Of a stretch of DNA of 64,000 nt, positions 25,218 through 33,944 are shown in pieces. Below the pieces are notes generated by a model. The model worked only from the letters and a program-made list of their open reading frames with translations, ran no database searches and had not been told where the DNA came from. How positions within the stretch are numbered: position 1 is the first letter of the stretch; each line of letters opens with the position of its first letter. A program made the position numbers and the translations under genes. The stretch comes from an uncultured Lachnospiraceae bacterium. Lineage in GTDB: Bacteria; Bacillota; Clostridia; Lachnospirales; Lachnospiraceae. The stretch is taken from NCBI GenBank assembly GCA_934339365.1, contig CAKRHW010000008.1, forward strand, positions 7,385-71,384, written 5' to 3'.

Positions 25218-26342
25218 ATGGACGAGAAGGTTTATGTAAATACGAATAAATACCGGCGTAAGGTCGACATATTTTTCATGCTCAGTATGATATTGATTGT
25301 GGTTGGCATTTATGTGTGTGTAGATCAATGGGAAGATGCCGCTAATTTTTTTTCGGCGCGTAAAATTACAGATCATATAGGGGACCAGATACAGAGCAAA
25401 GGAGATTATTTTGATACGGAGATAGATGCAGGGGCTTTTTTGGAAAATCCTACTTTTCACAGGAAAGATAATCAGGGGCTTTCGCCTTATATTACAAAGG
25501 TAAGTGAACAAAATCGTTATGGAAAGAAACTGTATGGTTATGCATTTGTTGCCGGAGATACTGTCTGGGAATATTATGTAGATGAAGAGGAGAGGAAGTC
25601 TCTTGATGAGCAGTTAAAACAGGGAGCAGGTACCAGGATTTCGATTCAGGCACAGGGAAATAAGGATGAAATGATTTTGCCGGCAAATGCATGGTATGAA
25701 CATGGAGTAAAAAGGGTTGATGGGAAGCCTGTGGGGATGGATGTTCTTGTGGAGAATGCCAAAAATCAAATTGTACAGCAAAATGGAATGGAAATAGGAA
25801 TTTGGGCATTTTCCGGAATTGGAATATTGTTTCTGGCGGTTATTTTCTATTGTATTTCTTTAAGACAAAAAAATAAGAAAGAACCAATTTTGTTAGAATT
25901 TGATAAGGATGCATTTTCAATTCGGGATTATAGCGAATGGAGTGGAAAAAGTGCTTTGGTTTTAGAAGAAAAACTAGGAGAAATCAGAGCTGTGAAAAAA
26001 AGATTAGAATTGGAATATAGAAAAAAATGTACGACTGCAAGGGATGGATTATTGTTGTGCGCAGGATGTATTCTGCTATTTATTATATGGACGAATAAAG
26101 GAACAGCTGTAATTCTTGGCATGGGTATCTGTTATGCGATAAAGAAATGCATGACAGCCTGGAGTCATACATATAACGGGGAATGGAATGCAAGAAAAAG
26201 AAAGATACAGCCGTATCCGTTACAAGAACAAATTCAGAATTGTGATATAAATATGCAGATTATGGAAGAAATGATTCGGACAGAGAGAATGAAGAAAAAT
26301 TACACGCAGAGAGAAGATAAGAAGGAGATTTGCCAGAAATGA
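25218..26342 (+). CDS. Membrane protein of unknown function
   Basis: About 374 residues from ATG 25218 (AAAGGA upstream; a TTG at 25212 is also open). Helix near 19-38 (IFFMLSMILIVVGIYVCV), an outer domain of about 160 residues, a second helix (MEIGIWAFSGIGILFLAVIF) at about 197-216, a cytosolic coiled stretch (LEEKLGEIRAVKKRLELEYR), and two further helices. I do not recognise a family. The stop overlaps the glycerate kinase start (ATGA), so the two are co-translated. Confidence 0.65.
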   Translation: MDEKVYVNTNKYRRKVDIFFMLSMILIVVGIYVCVDQWEDAANFFSARKITDHIGDQIQSKGDYFDTEIDAGAFLENPTFHRKDNQGLSPYITKVSEQNRYGKKLYGYAFVAGDTVWEYYVDEEERKSLDEQLKQGAGTRISIQAQGNKDEMILPANAWYEHGVKRVDGKPVGMDVLVENAKNQIVQQNGMEIGIWAFSGIGILFLAVIFYCISLRQKNKKEPILLEFDKDAFSIRDYSEWSGKSALVLEEKLGEIRAVKKRLELEYRKKCTTARDGLLLCAGCILLFIIWTNKGTAVILGMGICYAIKKCMTAWSHTYNGEWNARKRKIQPYPLQEQIQNCDINMQIMEEMIRTERMKKNYTQREDKKEICQK

Positions 26343-27484
26343 AAGTAGTAATTGCAATAGATTCTTTGAAAGGCAGTTTAAGTTCGATGGAAGCCGGACT
26401 TGCAGTAAAAAGGGGAATTGAACGGGTATGTGCTGCCGATGTTGTAGTAAAACCTTTAGGAGATGGAGGAGAGGGAACATTTGAGGCATTATTAGAAGGA
26501 CTTAGAGGAAAAAAGAGAAAGATTCAGGTTACGGGGCCGTCGGGAAGAAAAACGGAGGCACAATATGGAATCCTTGAAGATGGAAAGACAGCAGTAATAG
26601 AGATGGCACAGGCTGCCGGAATTACGAAGGTATCTGAGAATGAGAGAAATGCATTGACTGCAACGACTTATGGTGTGGGCGAAATGATTTTAGATGCAAT
26701 AGAAAATGGATGTAAAAAATTTCTGATCGGAATTGGAGGAAGTGCGACGAGTGATGGTGGAACAGGAATGCTTCGTGCACTCGGAGTACGTTTTTTAAAA
26801 GAAAATGGGGAAGAAATTGCACCGGGAATCTGTGAATTGGATCAAATTGCAAGAATTCAGACAGAGAACATGAATCGAGTCTGTAAGGAATGCGAATTTG
26901 AGATTGCCTGTGATGTAAATAATCCTTTGTACGGGGAAAATGGGGCAGTTTTTATTTTTGGACCACAAAAGGGAATCTTAAAAGAGCAGTGTGATAAGAT
27001 GGATCAAAAAATGATTCATTATGCAGAGAAAACGAATGAAATAACAGGAAAAGATTTTAGTAAGGCAAAGGGAGCAGGAGCAGCAGGCGGATTAGGTTAT
27101 GCCTTTCTTAGTTATTTTTCTAAGGTAAAATTAAAGTCTGGAATTACATTTGTCTTAGATGCGATTAATCTAGAAAGAGAAGTAAAGGATGCAGATTTAG
27201 TAATTACCGGGGAAGGCAGATTAGATGGACAGACCGCAATGGGAAAGGCACCGGTCGGGGTGGCGAAGCTTGCAAAGAAATATCAGGCATGCGTCATTGC
27301 ACTGGCAGGAAGTGTGACGAGTGATGCAGGGCAATGTAATGAAGAAGGAATTGACGCATTTTTTCCAATTGTCAGGGGAGTAACGAGTTTAGAAGAAGCA
27401 ATGAAGCCAGAAAATGCAAAAGCAAATCTGGAAGAAACCGTAGAACAGGTAATTCGATTGTTTTTATCAGTAAGAAAAAAATAA
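26339..27484 (+). CDS. glxK: Glycerate kinase (GarK/GlxK family)
   Basis: 381 residues. Phosphorylates D-glycerate (normally to 2-phosphoglycerate in this family), feeding glyoxylate or sugar-acid carbon into glycolysis. Landmarks are IAIDSLKGSLSS, KPLGDGGEGT, GIGGSATSDGGTGM, GAGAAGGLGYAF and ITGEGRLDGQTAMGK. AAGGAG lies 11 bases before ATG 26339; a TTG at 26330 is too close to it. It is coupled to the upstream membrane protein and ends at a terminator that also contains the copper promoter region. Confidence 0.93.
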   Translation: MKVVIAIDSLKGSLSSMEAGLAVKRGIERVCAADVVVKPLGDGGEGTFEALLEGLRGKKRKIQVTGPSGRKTEAQYGILEDGKTAVIEMAQAAGITKVSENERNALTATTYGVGEMILDAIENGCKKFLIGIGGSATSDGGTGMLRALGVRFLKENGEEIAPGICELDQIARIQTENMNRVCKECEFEIACDVNNPLYGENGAVFIFGPQKGILKEQCDKMDQKMIHYAEKTNEITGKDFSKAKGAGAAGGLGYAFLSYFSKVKLKSGITFVLDAINLEREVKDADLVITGEGRLDGQTAMGKAPVGVAKLAKKYQACVIALAGSVTSDAGQCNEEGIDAFFPIVRGVTSLEEAMKPENAKANLEETVEQVIRLFLSVRKK

Positions 27485-27485
27485 T

Positions 27486-27514
27486 TTGACAAATACCCTA
27501 AGGGGGTATATAGT
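27486..27514 (+). promoter_or_regulatory. Copper-operon promoter with CsoR operator in the spacer
   Basis: TTGACA (27486-27491), 17-base spacer, TATAGT (27509-27514). The spacer and -10 contain the GC-rich inverted repeat ATACCCTAAGGGGGTAT (27494-27510), close to the known CsoR box. Bound CsoR would block polymerase, and copper(I) would release it. This gives an autoregulated csoR-copA-copZ operon. Confidence 0.85.
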
Positions 27515-27517
27515 AAA

Positions 27518-27541
27518 GGCGTTAACAGAAACGCCTTTTTT
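27518..27541 (+). terminator. Terminator of glycerate kinase overlapping the copper transcript start
   Basis: GGCGTT (27518-27523) pairs with AACGCC (27530-27535), followed by six T. It lies 33 bases after the glxK stop. The expected copper transcript start (about 27521) falls inside the left arm, so only read-through mRNA can form the full hairpin. Confidence 0.75.
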
Positions 27542-27567
27542 ATATTTGCAGAACAGGAGAAGGAAGC

Positions 27568-27918
27568 ATGAAGGAAGATGTAAGCAAGAATCAAATAGAG
27601 AATAAAGGAGATACTATGGAAAATAGTGCTTGTTCTTGTTGTAAAACAACAATTCGGTCAGAGGCGGAGAGAAAGAAACTTATGAACCGGTTAAGCAGAA
27701 TGGAAGGACAGATTCGTGGAATCAAAGGAATGTTAGAGCGTGATGCTTACTGCAATGATATTTTAGTACAGTCCGCTGCAGTAAGTGCGGCGATGAATGC
27801 ATTTAACCGCGAGCTTCTTTCGAGTCATATTCATACCTGTGTCGTTCGTGACATTCAGGCGGGTAATACAGAGGTTGTGGATGAACTGGTAGCAACTTTA
27901 CAGAAGCTGATGAAATAG
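27568..27918 (+). CDS. csoR: Copper-sensing repressor CsoR
   Basis: 116 residues of the CsoR (DUF156) family, an all-helical repressor of copper efflux genes. The Cu(I) ligands are visible: Cys in RDAYCNDIL and His/Cys in SSHIHTCVV. The core NRLSRMEGQIRGIKGML is typical. Two starts have good sites: ATG 27568 (AGGAGA) and ATG 27616 (AAAGGAG), the latter giving a more usual 100-residue protein. The extra Cys cluster ACSCC near the N-terminus is uncommon. It sits directly before copA under a CsoR-box promoter. Confidence 0.92.
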   Translation: MKEDVSKNQIENKGDTMENSACSCCKTTIRSEAERKKLMNRLSRMEGQIRGIKGMLERDAYCNDILVQSAAVSAAMNAFNRELLSSHIHTCVVRDIQAGNTEVVDELVATLQKLMK

Positions 27919-27980
27919 AGACATGGGTATATCAGAAGTATTTGTCAGGTGGATTGTGGAAGAATCATGGAGGAAATAAT

Positions 27981-30281
27981 ATGGAGCAGTATAAAGTGAC
28001 GGGGATGAGTTGTGCAGCATGTAGCGCAAGGGTAGAGAAAGCTGTTTCTAAAGTTCCGGGGGTAACATCGTGTACGGTGAGTCTGCTGACAAATTCTATG
28101 GCAGTAGAAGGTACAGCAGATGCCAAGACGATTATTACAGCGGTAAAACAGGCCGGATATGGAGCAAAGTTAAAGTCTGGGAATCAGGGCAAGGCACAGG
28201 CAGAACAGGAAGATGCATTAGAAGATAAGGAGACACCGGCATTAAAGCAAAGGCTGGTTGCATCCATTGTTTTTCTGTTAATTTTAATGTATTTTTCTAT
28301 GGGGCATATGATGTGGAACTGGCCACTTCCAGCATGGTTTCAGGATAATCATATTGCAATGGGTCTGGTACAGCTCTTATTAGCAGGAATTATTATGGTT
28401 ATTAATCAGAAGTTTTTCATCAGTGGATTTAAGAGCTTATGGAGAAGATCTCCGAATATGGATACGCTTGTTGCAATGGGCTCTATGGCATCCTTTTTAT
28501 GGAGTGTTTTTGTGTTGTTTCAGATGACAAGAGCACAGGTGGATGGCGATATGGATGCTGTCATGGATGGAATGATGAATCTGTATTTTGAGTCAGCAGC
28601 CATGATCTTAGCATTGATTACAGTTGGAAAAATGTTAGAAGCCCATTCTAAGGGCAAGACAACAGATGCATTAAAGGGGCTTATGCGTTTATCCCCAAAG
28701 AGTGCAGTGCTTCTTAAGGATGGGAAGGAAGTAACGGTTCCTATTTCTGAGGTAAGCAAAGGAGATATTTTTGTTGTGCGTCCGGGAGAGAATGTTCCGG
28801 TAGATGGAAAGATTCTTGAGGGACACAGTGCGATTAATGAGGCGGCACTGACAGGAGAAAGTATTCCGGTTGATAAAGAAGCGGGAGATTTAGTTTCGGC
28901 AGCAACAACGAATCAGTCGGGATTTTTAAAATGTGAGGCAACCAGAGTGGGAGAGGATACAACCTTATCCCAGATTATCAAAATGGTAAGTGATGCGGCA
29001 GCAACGAAGGCACCGATTGCAAAAATAGCAGATAAAGTATCCGGAGTTTTTGTTCCGACGGCCATTTTGTTAGCGGTCATTACGACAATTGTCTGGTGTC
29101 TTGTGGGGCAAAGCTTTGGTTATGCACTTGCAAGAGGAATTTCAGTATTGGTAATCAGTTGTCCTTGTGCTTTAGGACTTGCAACGCCGGTTGCAATCAT
29201 GGTCGGAAATGGAATTGGAGCAAAAAACGGAATTTTATTTAAAACAGCGGTATCCTTAGAAGAGACAGGAAAAGTGCAAATTGTTGCATTAGATAAAACC
29301 GGAACCATTACAAGTGGAGAACCAAAAGTAACGGATATCATTCCGGCAAATGGGATTTCAGAGGAGCAGCTTTTGCGTGAGGCGGCAATTCTAGAACAAA
29401 GAAGTGAACATCCACTTGCAAAAGCCATTATGGAACTGGCAGAGACAAAGAAGATAGCATTAGAAGAAGTTACGGATTTTGAAGCTCTTGCAGGAAATGG
29501 ATTGCAGGCAGTCTGGAATGGAGAAACATTGCTTGGTGGAAGCATGAAATTTATCAGTAGTCAGATTCCACTAGAAAAAGAATTAAAAGAGCAGGCACAG
29601 ACATTTGCAAAACAAGGGAAAACGCCTCTTTTATTTATAAGAGGAAAGAAACTTACAGGTATGATTGCAGTTGCAGATGTCATAAAAGAAGATAGTCCAC
29701 AGGCGGTAAAAGAGTTACAGAATATGGGCATACAGGTAGTGATGTTAACGGGCGATAATGAAAATACTGCAAATGCCATTGGAACACAGGCAGGTGTAAA
29801 TCAGGTAATTGCCGGAGTGCTGCCGGATCAGAAAGAGGCTGTTATTCGTAAATTAAACGAATATGGCAAGGTAGCCATGGTCGGAGATGGAATCAATGAT
29901 GCTCCTGCACTGACAAAAGCAGATGTAGGAATTGCAATTGGTGCAGGTACCGATATTGCAAGAGATGCAGCAGATCTTGTCTTAATGAAGAGCAGGCTGA
30001 GTGATGTGCCGGCAGCCATTCGTTTAAGCAGAGCGACAAGAAAAAATATACATGAGAATCTGTTCTGGGCATTTATTTACAATATTATTGGAATCCCGTT
30101 AGCAGCGGGAGTGTGGATTCCACTCTTTGGCTGGACATTGAATCCAATGTTTGGAGCATTTGCCATGAGTCTTTCAAGCTTCTGCGTAGTATCGAATGCC
30201 TTGCGTCTGAATTTTGTAAAAATCAAAGACAGCAGCCACGATAAAAAAATTAAAAATTCGGTAACAATACCAAAAATCTAG
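27981..30281 (+). CDS. copA: Copper-exporting P1B-type ATPase
   Basis: About 766 residues from ATG 27981 (GGAGGA site; an open frame extends upstream without support). One N-terminal metal-binding domain with GMSCAACSAR, then eight helices. TM6 has SCPCALGLATP (CPC, Cu(I) type), the A-domain has LTGES, phosphorylation is in DKTGT near residue 437, then HP (SEHPLA), GDGINDAPAL and the C-terminal NALRLN. It exports Cu(I) from the cytosol. It lies 62 bases after csoR. Confidence 0.96.
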   Translation: MEQYKVTGMSCAACSARVEKAVSKVPGVTSCTVSLLTNSMAVEGTADAKTIITAVKQAGYGAKLKSGNQGKAQAEQEDALEDKETPALKQRLVASIVFLLILMYFSMGHMMWNWPLPAWFQDNHIAMGLVQLLLAGIIMVINQKFFISGFKSLWRRSPNMDTLVAMGSMASFLWSVFVLFQMTRAQVDGDMDAVMDGMMNLYFESAAMILALITVGKMLEAHSKGKTTDALKGLMRLSPKSAVLLKDGKEVTVPISEVSKGDIFVVRPGENVPVDGKILEGHSAINEAALTGESIPVDKEAGDLVSAATTNQSGFLKCEATRVGEDTTLSQIIKMVSDAAATKAPIAKIADKVSGVFVPTAILLAVITTIVWCLVGQSFGYALARGISVLVISCPCALGLATPVAIMVGNGIGAKNGILFKTAVSLEETGKVQIVALDKTGTITSGEPKVTDIIPANGISEEQLLREAAILEQRSEHPLAKAIMELAETKKIALEEVTDFEALAGNGLQAVWNGETLLGGSMKFISSQIPLEKELKEQAQTFAKQGKTPLLFIRGKKLTGMIAVADVIKEDSPQAVKELQNMGIQVVMLTGDNENTANAIGTQAGVNQVIAGVLPDQKEAVIRKLNEYGKVAMVGDGINDAPALTKADVGIAIGAGTDIARDAADLVLMKSRLSDVPAAIRLSRATRKNIHENLFWAFIYNIIGIPLAAGVWIPLFGWTLNPMFGAFAMSLSSFCVVSNALRLNFVKIKDSSHDKKIKNSVTIPKI

Positions 30282-30304
30282 AAGAAAGAAAAGAGGAAAA
30301 AATT

Positions 30305-30559
30305 ATGATTAAAACAACATTAACAATTGATGGAATGATGTGTGGAATGTGTGAAAGCCACGTAAATGATGCAATTAGAAAAGAATTTCAGGTGAAGAAA
30401 GTAAATTCTTCTCATAGCAAAGGAAAAACAGAAATTATATCAGAAGAGGCATTAGATGAGGGAAAATTAAAGTCAGTAATTGCTGAAACTGGTTATGAAT
30501 TAAAAGGAATTGAAACAGAACCATATGAGAAAAAGAAATTCTCATTTTTCAAAAAATAA
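30305..30559 (+). CDS. copZ: Heavy-metal-associated domain protein (CopZ-like chaperone)
   Basis: 84 residues with one HMA fold; the metal motif is GMMCGMCESH, and the C-terminal GYELKGIE is typical. It has an extra Lys-rich tail (KKKFSFFKK). It lies 23 bases after copA and should carry Cu(I) to it. The symbol is given by function and context; other small HMA proteins look alike. Confidence 0.85.
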   Translation: MIKTTLTIDGMMCGMCESHVNDAIRKEFQVKKVNSSHSKGKTEIISEEALDEGKLKSVIAETGYELKGIETEPYEKKKFSFFKK

Positions 30560-30577
30560 AAGTTTTTGTCTTCCTTT

Positions 30578-30670
30578 TATTCCGGCAGGGTTCTTTTAGT
30601 GGGAATTAATTATGATAAAGACAAGAAACATACCTGTGTGATTGAAGAAGTTGATAAGAAATCATATTGA
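30578..30670 (+). pseudogene. C-terminal remnant of a PD-(D/E)XK nuclease-superfamily protein
   Basis: The frame reads YSGRVLLVGINYDKDKKHTC, then VIEEVDKKSY and a stop at 30668-30670. This looks like the extreme C-terminus of the AAA-ATPase-like/DUF1703 nuclease proteins that are common in this family of bacteria. The other roughly 500 residues are missing and no start is present. A short scar of a lost gene. Confidence 0.45.
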
Positions 30671-30695
30671 GTGGGAATCAAAATTGTGGTAAAAT
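30667..30695 (+). promoter_or_regulatory. Promoter candidate for the FNT gene
   Basis: TTGAGT (30667-30672), 17-base spacer, TAAAAT (30690-30695), about 110 bases before the start. The -35 overlaps the stop of the nuclease remnant. Confidence 0.5.
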
Positions 30696-30803
30696 AAATC
30701 ATGTCTGTCGGGTCAAAAGTTCAAACGAATATGCAGGCAGCAATGGCAGATGAACTTCTTGATTCGAAATTATACTACTGAAAGAAGAAAAGAGGATTTA
30801 GAG

Positions 30804-31652
30804 ATGGAAGGTAATTTTTTTACACCAGAGCAGATTCATGGAAATATGACCAAGGCCTCTGTTAAGAAGACAAAGTACACGATTCCACAGTTGATTATGT
30901 TAGGATTTATGGCGGGGATTTGTATTGCACTTGGAGCAGAAGCAAGTAATGTTGCTATGCATGGAATTTCACATGTCGGAATTTCAAGAGTGATTGCAGG
31001 AGCTGTGTTTCCGGTAGGTTTGATTACATTGCTGTTATTAGGTGGAGAATTATTTACAGGAAATACAATGATGTTGATGGGACTTGTAGATCGAAGAATT
31101 CATTTGTCCGGAATGCTAAAGAACTGGTTTTTTGTTTTTGTATCTAATTTTGTGGGTGGCGTTTTTATTGCCTACATTGTAAGCCAGACAGGACAGTGGA
31201 ATTATTCCGATAATCTTTTAGGTGCGATGACGATTAAGATTGCATTAGGAAAGGTTACACTGAGTCCATGGACAGCAATCTGCTCAGGAATTATGTGCAA
31301 TATTTTTGTTTGCGCTGCGGTACTGATTGCCAGTGGAGCACAGAATATGATTGGAAAGATTTTTGGTTCCTTTTTCCCTATTTTTGCATTTGTTATTTCT
31401 GGATTTGAACACTGTGTTGCCAATATGTACTATATTCCGGCAGGCATTATGGCAAGTCATAATGCAGCATATGTTGAAAAGGCAAAAGAAGCATATGGAA
31501 TTACAGCAAGCCAGCTTTCCCAGCTGACAGTGGGACATTTCCTTTATGATAATCTGCTTTATGTTACCATTGGAAATATCATTGGCGGTGGAGTTATTGT
31601 TGGTTTAATGTATTATTTTGTATTTGTTCGTAAAATTGGAAAAGCAAAATAA
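30804..31652 (+). CDS. Formate/nitrite transporter (FNT) family channel
   Basis: About 282 residues with six helices. FNT landmarks are FMAGICIALGAEAS, GGELFTGNTMM, NFVGGVF, SGIMCNIFVCAAV, SGFEHCVANMYYIP and the final GNIIGGGVIVG. Start ATG 30804, after AGAGGATTTAGAG; the frame extends to 30750 without a site. Substrate could be formate, nitrite or hydrosulfide. The Ter-module gene follows 26 bases later, so a shared transcript is likely. Confidence 0.9.
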   Translation: MEGNFFTPEQIHGNMTKASVKKTKYTIPQLIMLGFMAGICIALGAEASNVAMHGISHVGISRVIAGAVFPVGLITLLLLGGELFTGNTMMLMGLVDRRIHLSGMLKNWFFVFVSNFVGGVFIAYIVSQTGQWNYSDNLLGAMTIKIALGKVTLSPWTAICSGIMCNIFVCAAVLIASGAQNMIGKIFGSFFPIFAFVISGFEHCVANMYYIPAGIMASHNAAYVEKAKEAYGITASQLSQLTVGHFLYDNLLYVTIGNIIGGGVIVGLMYYFVFVRKIGKAK

Positions 31653-31678
31653 AAACAAGTCAGAAAAGTGGAGGAAAA

Positions 31679-32782
31679 ATGTATTTAGAACAGGATTTGG
31701 TTGCAATTGCCAAAAGAGAGAATAATCAGAAGAGAAATTATCTGGTTGTGAACAGATTACAGGGGAAGCACGTCCGGGTGAGCCCGAAGAAAACGATGGA
31801 GTTATTTTCATCGCTTGGTGACCAGATTTACAAAAAATATCATACCGAGAGGCTTTTATTGATTGGGTTTGCAGAGACTGCAACTGCAATCGGTGCTGCA
31901 TTGGCAGTACAGCTGAATTCTTATTATATTCAGACTACCAGGGAAAATATCCCTGGAGCTGAATATTTTTATTTTTCAGAATCACATAGCCATGCAACAG
32001 AACAAAAGTTAGTAAAAAATGAGTTAGACCGTATGATTCATCTGGTGGATCGGATTCTTTTTATCGAAGATGAGGTGACAACCGGCAACACCATTTATAA
32101 GATTATCCAACTGATGAAGAAGCAGTATGGGAAACAACTGAATTTTTCAGTGGCCTCGCTATTAAATGGGATGAATCGGGAAGCAGAAGCTTTTTATGAG
32201 CAGGAAAAAATAGAAACCTTATATCTTGTGAAAACGAATCATGACAGATATTCGGAAATAGCAGGAAAGTACTTAGGAAACGGTTCTTATCACAAAGAGG
32301 GAACGGTATATGGATTAACAGTGCAGAACATCGATGTAAACTGTGGATATGAAAATGCAAGAAGGCTGGTAAGTGGGAAAAGTTATGAGCACGCATGTGA
32401 ACAGCTATATACAGAGATTGCGAGACAGGTATTATTTCATGGGCATGAAAGTGTTTTAGTTTTAGGAACAGAGGAATTTATGTATCCGCCATTTTATGTA
32501 GCACGAAGAATAGAAGAAAATGGTTTGGATGTCCGTTTTCATGCAACGACGAGAAGTCCCATTGAGGTTAGCTTAGAGACAGAGTATCCGTTGCATGAAA
32601 GATATGAGCTGCTTAGTCTTTATGAGGAAAGCAGAAGAACTTTTGTATATGATTTAAAAAAGTATGATAAGGTTTTGATTATTACGGATGCGGTGAAAGC
32701 ATCCAAACAGGCAGTAGAGACGTTACTTCATGCACTGGATTTAGCCGGCAATCAAGAAGTATATTTCATAAACTGGAGATAA
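31679..32782 (+). CDS. Ter-system phosphoribosyltransferase with TRSP domain
   Basis: 367 residues. N-terminal two thirds: a phosphoribosyltransferase fold of the tellurite-linked type, with LLLIGFAETATAIGAALA and the PRPP-binding loop ILFIEDEVTTGNTIYKII. C-terminal third: a TRSP-type domain (GTEEFMYPPFYVARRIEENG, ATTRSPIEV). In the Ter systems described by comparative genomics these proteins belong to a predicted nucleoside or metabolite biosynthetic module. GGAGG lies 6 bases before the ATG. First gene of the module, 64 bases before the next. Confidence 0.85.
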   Translation: MYLEQDLVAIAKRENNQKRNYLVVNRLQGKHVRVSPKKTMELFSSLGDQIYKKYHTERLLLIGFAETATAIGAALAVQLNSYYIQTTRENIPGAEYFYFSESHSHATEQKLVKNELDRMIHLVDRILFIEDEVTTGNTIYKIIQLMKKQYGKQLNFSVASLLNGMNREAEAFYEQEKIETLYLVKTNHDRYSEIAGKYLGNGSYHKEGTVYGLTVQNIDVNCGYENARRLVSGKSYEHACEQLYTEIARQVLFHGHESVLVLGTEEFMYPPFYVARRIEENGLDVRFHATTRSPIEVSLETEYPLHERYELLSLYEESRRTFVYDLKKYDKVLIITDAVKASKQAVETLLHALDLAGNQEVYFINWR

Positions 32783-32846
32783 CATAGAAATTAGAAAATG
32801 ATGTTACATCATTGGAGTGATAAATGTATGAAGGGAGAAAAGGTAG

Positions 32847-33944
32847 TTGAGAAGTTCATATAGCAAAGAGGATGTTATTCTTTTATTGAAGGACATTACC
32901 GGACTGGTAGAACCGCAGTCTACAGAAGAAAGAGAACGGCAGATACAGGCAGGCAGACATTATTGCGAGATGCTGCCGATTGAATATGTACCGAGTCAGG
33001 AATATATGAGAGTATATGAAGAATCATTGGCAATCTATGCAGACAGTGTTGCAGAGGCAATTGGCAGACTGGCAGAAAAAATAATAGCGGAAAGAGGCAA
33101 GAATGTGGTTTTGGTATCTCTTGCACGAGCGGGCATTCCAATTGGAATTCTGTTAAAAAGATATATCAAAAAAAGATACCAGACAGAAGTTGCCCATTAT
33201 TCCATTTCGATTATTCGTGGAAAGGGAATTGATGATCAGGCGATGCAATATTTGCTGAAACATTATAAGCCGGAGAATCTGATGTTTGTAGACGGATGGG
33301 TTGGAAAGGGTGCGATACTGCATGAACTTCAGAAAGCAATTTCTGCGTATGAAGGAGTATCACCTGAAATTGCTGTTGTGGCAGATCCGGCATATGTCAC
33401 AAGACTTTGTGGAACACATGAGGATATTTTAATTCCAAGTGCCTGCTTAAATAGTACAGTCTGTGGATTAGTCAGCCGGACATTTTTAAGAGACGATATT
33501 ATCAAACCCGGGGATTTCCATGGAGCAGTATACTATGGGGAATTAAAGGATGCGGATTTGTCGTATGAATTTATACATACGATAGAAGCAGCTTTTTCAT
33601 ATCCTGAGAAAGAAAATGTAGAAAAAAAAGAGCTATGTGAGCAGGAAACTCACACAGCCTTTGAAATAGAACATCTGACGAATCCAGGAATGGAGGAAGT
33701 GAAAGCAATTGCAAAGGAATTTGATATTCAGGATATTAATCTGGTAAAACCAGGCATTGGTGAGGCAACCAGAGTCCTTTTGCGTCGTGTTCCCTGGAAA
33801 ATACTAATTGCTGAGGATGGAATGGAACAAAAAGAGCTTGCACATCTCATTCGTCTGGCAAAAGAAAAACATGTGCCGGTATGTACATATCCGTTAAAAC
33901 ATTATAAGGCATGTGGGTTAATCAAAAAAATAGCAGATGCTTAA
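32847..33944 (+). CDS. StiP/PRTase-like protein with C-terminal PELOTA domain, Ter system
   Basis: 365 residues from TTG 32847; AAGGGAG upstream and the family N-terminus (SYSKEDVILLLKDITGLVEP) support this start. The main domain matches the StiP-type family (formerly DUF2983): VVLVSLARAGIPIGILLKRY, HYSISIIRGKGID and FVDGWVGKGAI. Residues about 290-365 (LLRRVPWKILIAEDG, VPVCTYPLKHYKACGLIKKI) fit the PELOTA RNA-binding fold related to L7Ae. It acts with the PRTase upstream in the predicted biosynthetic module. The stop overlaps the convergent lyase gene by 4 bases. Confidence 0.83.
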   Translation: MRSSYSKEDVILLLKDITGLVEPQSTEERERQIQAGRHYCEMLPIEYVPSQEYMRVYEESLAIYADSVAEAIGRLAEKIIAERGKNVVLVSLARAGIPIGILLKRYIKKRYQTEVAHYSISIIRGKGIDDQAMQYLLKHYKPENLMFVDGWVGKGAILHELQKAISAYEGVSPEIAVVADPAYVTRLCGTHEDILIPSACLNSTVCGLVSRTFLRDDIIKPGDFHGAVYYGELKDADLSYEFIHTIEAAFSYPEKENVEKKELCEQETHTAFEIEHLTNPGMEEVKAIAKEFDIQDINLVKPGIGEATRVLLRRVPWKILIAEDGMEQKELAHLIRLAKEKHVPVCTYPLKHYKACGLIKKIADA

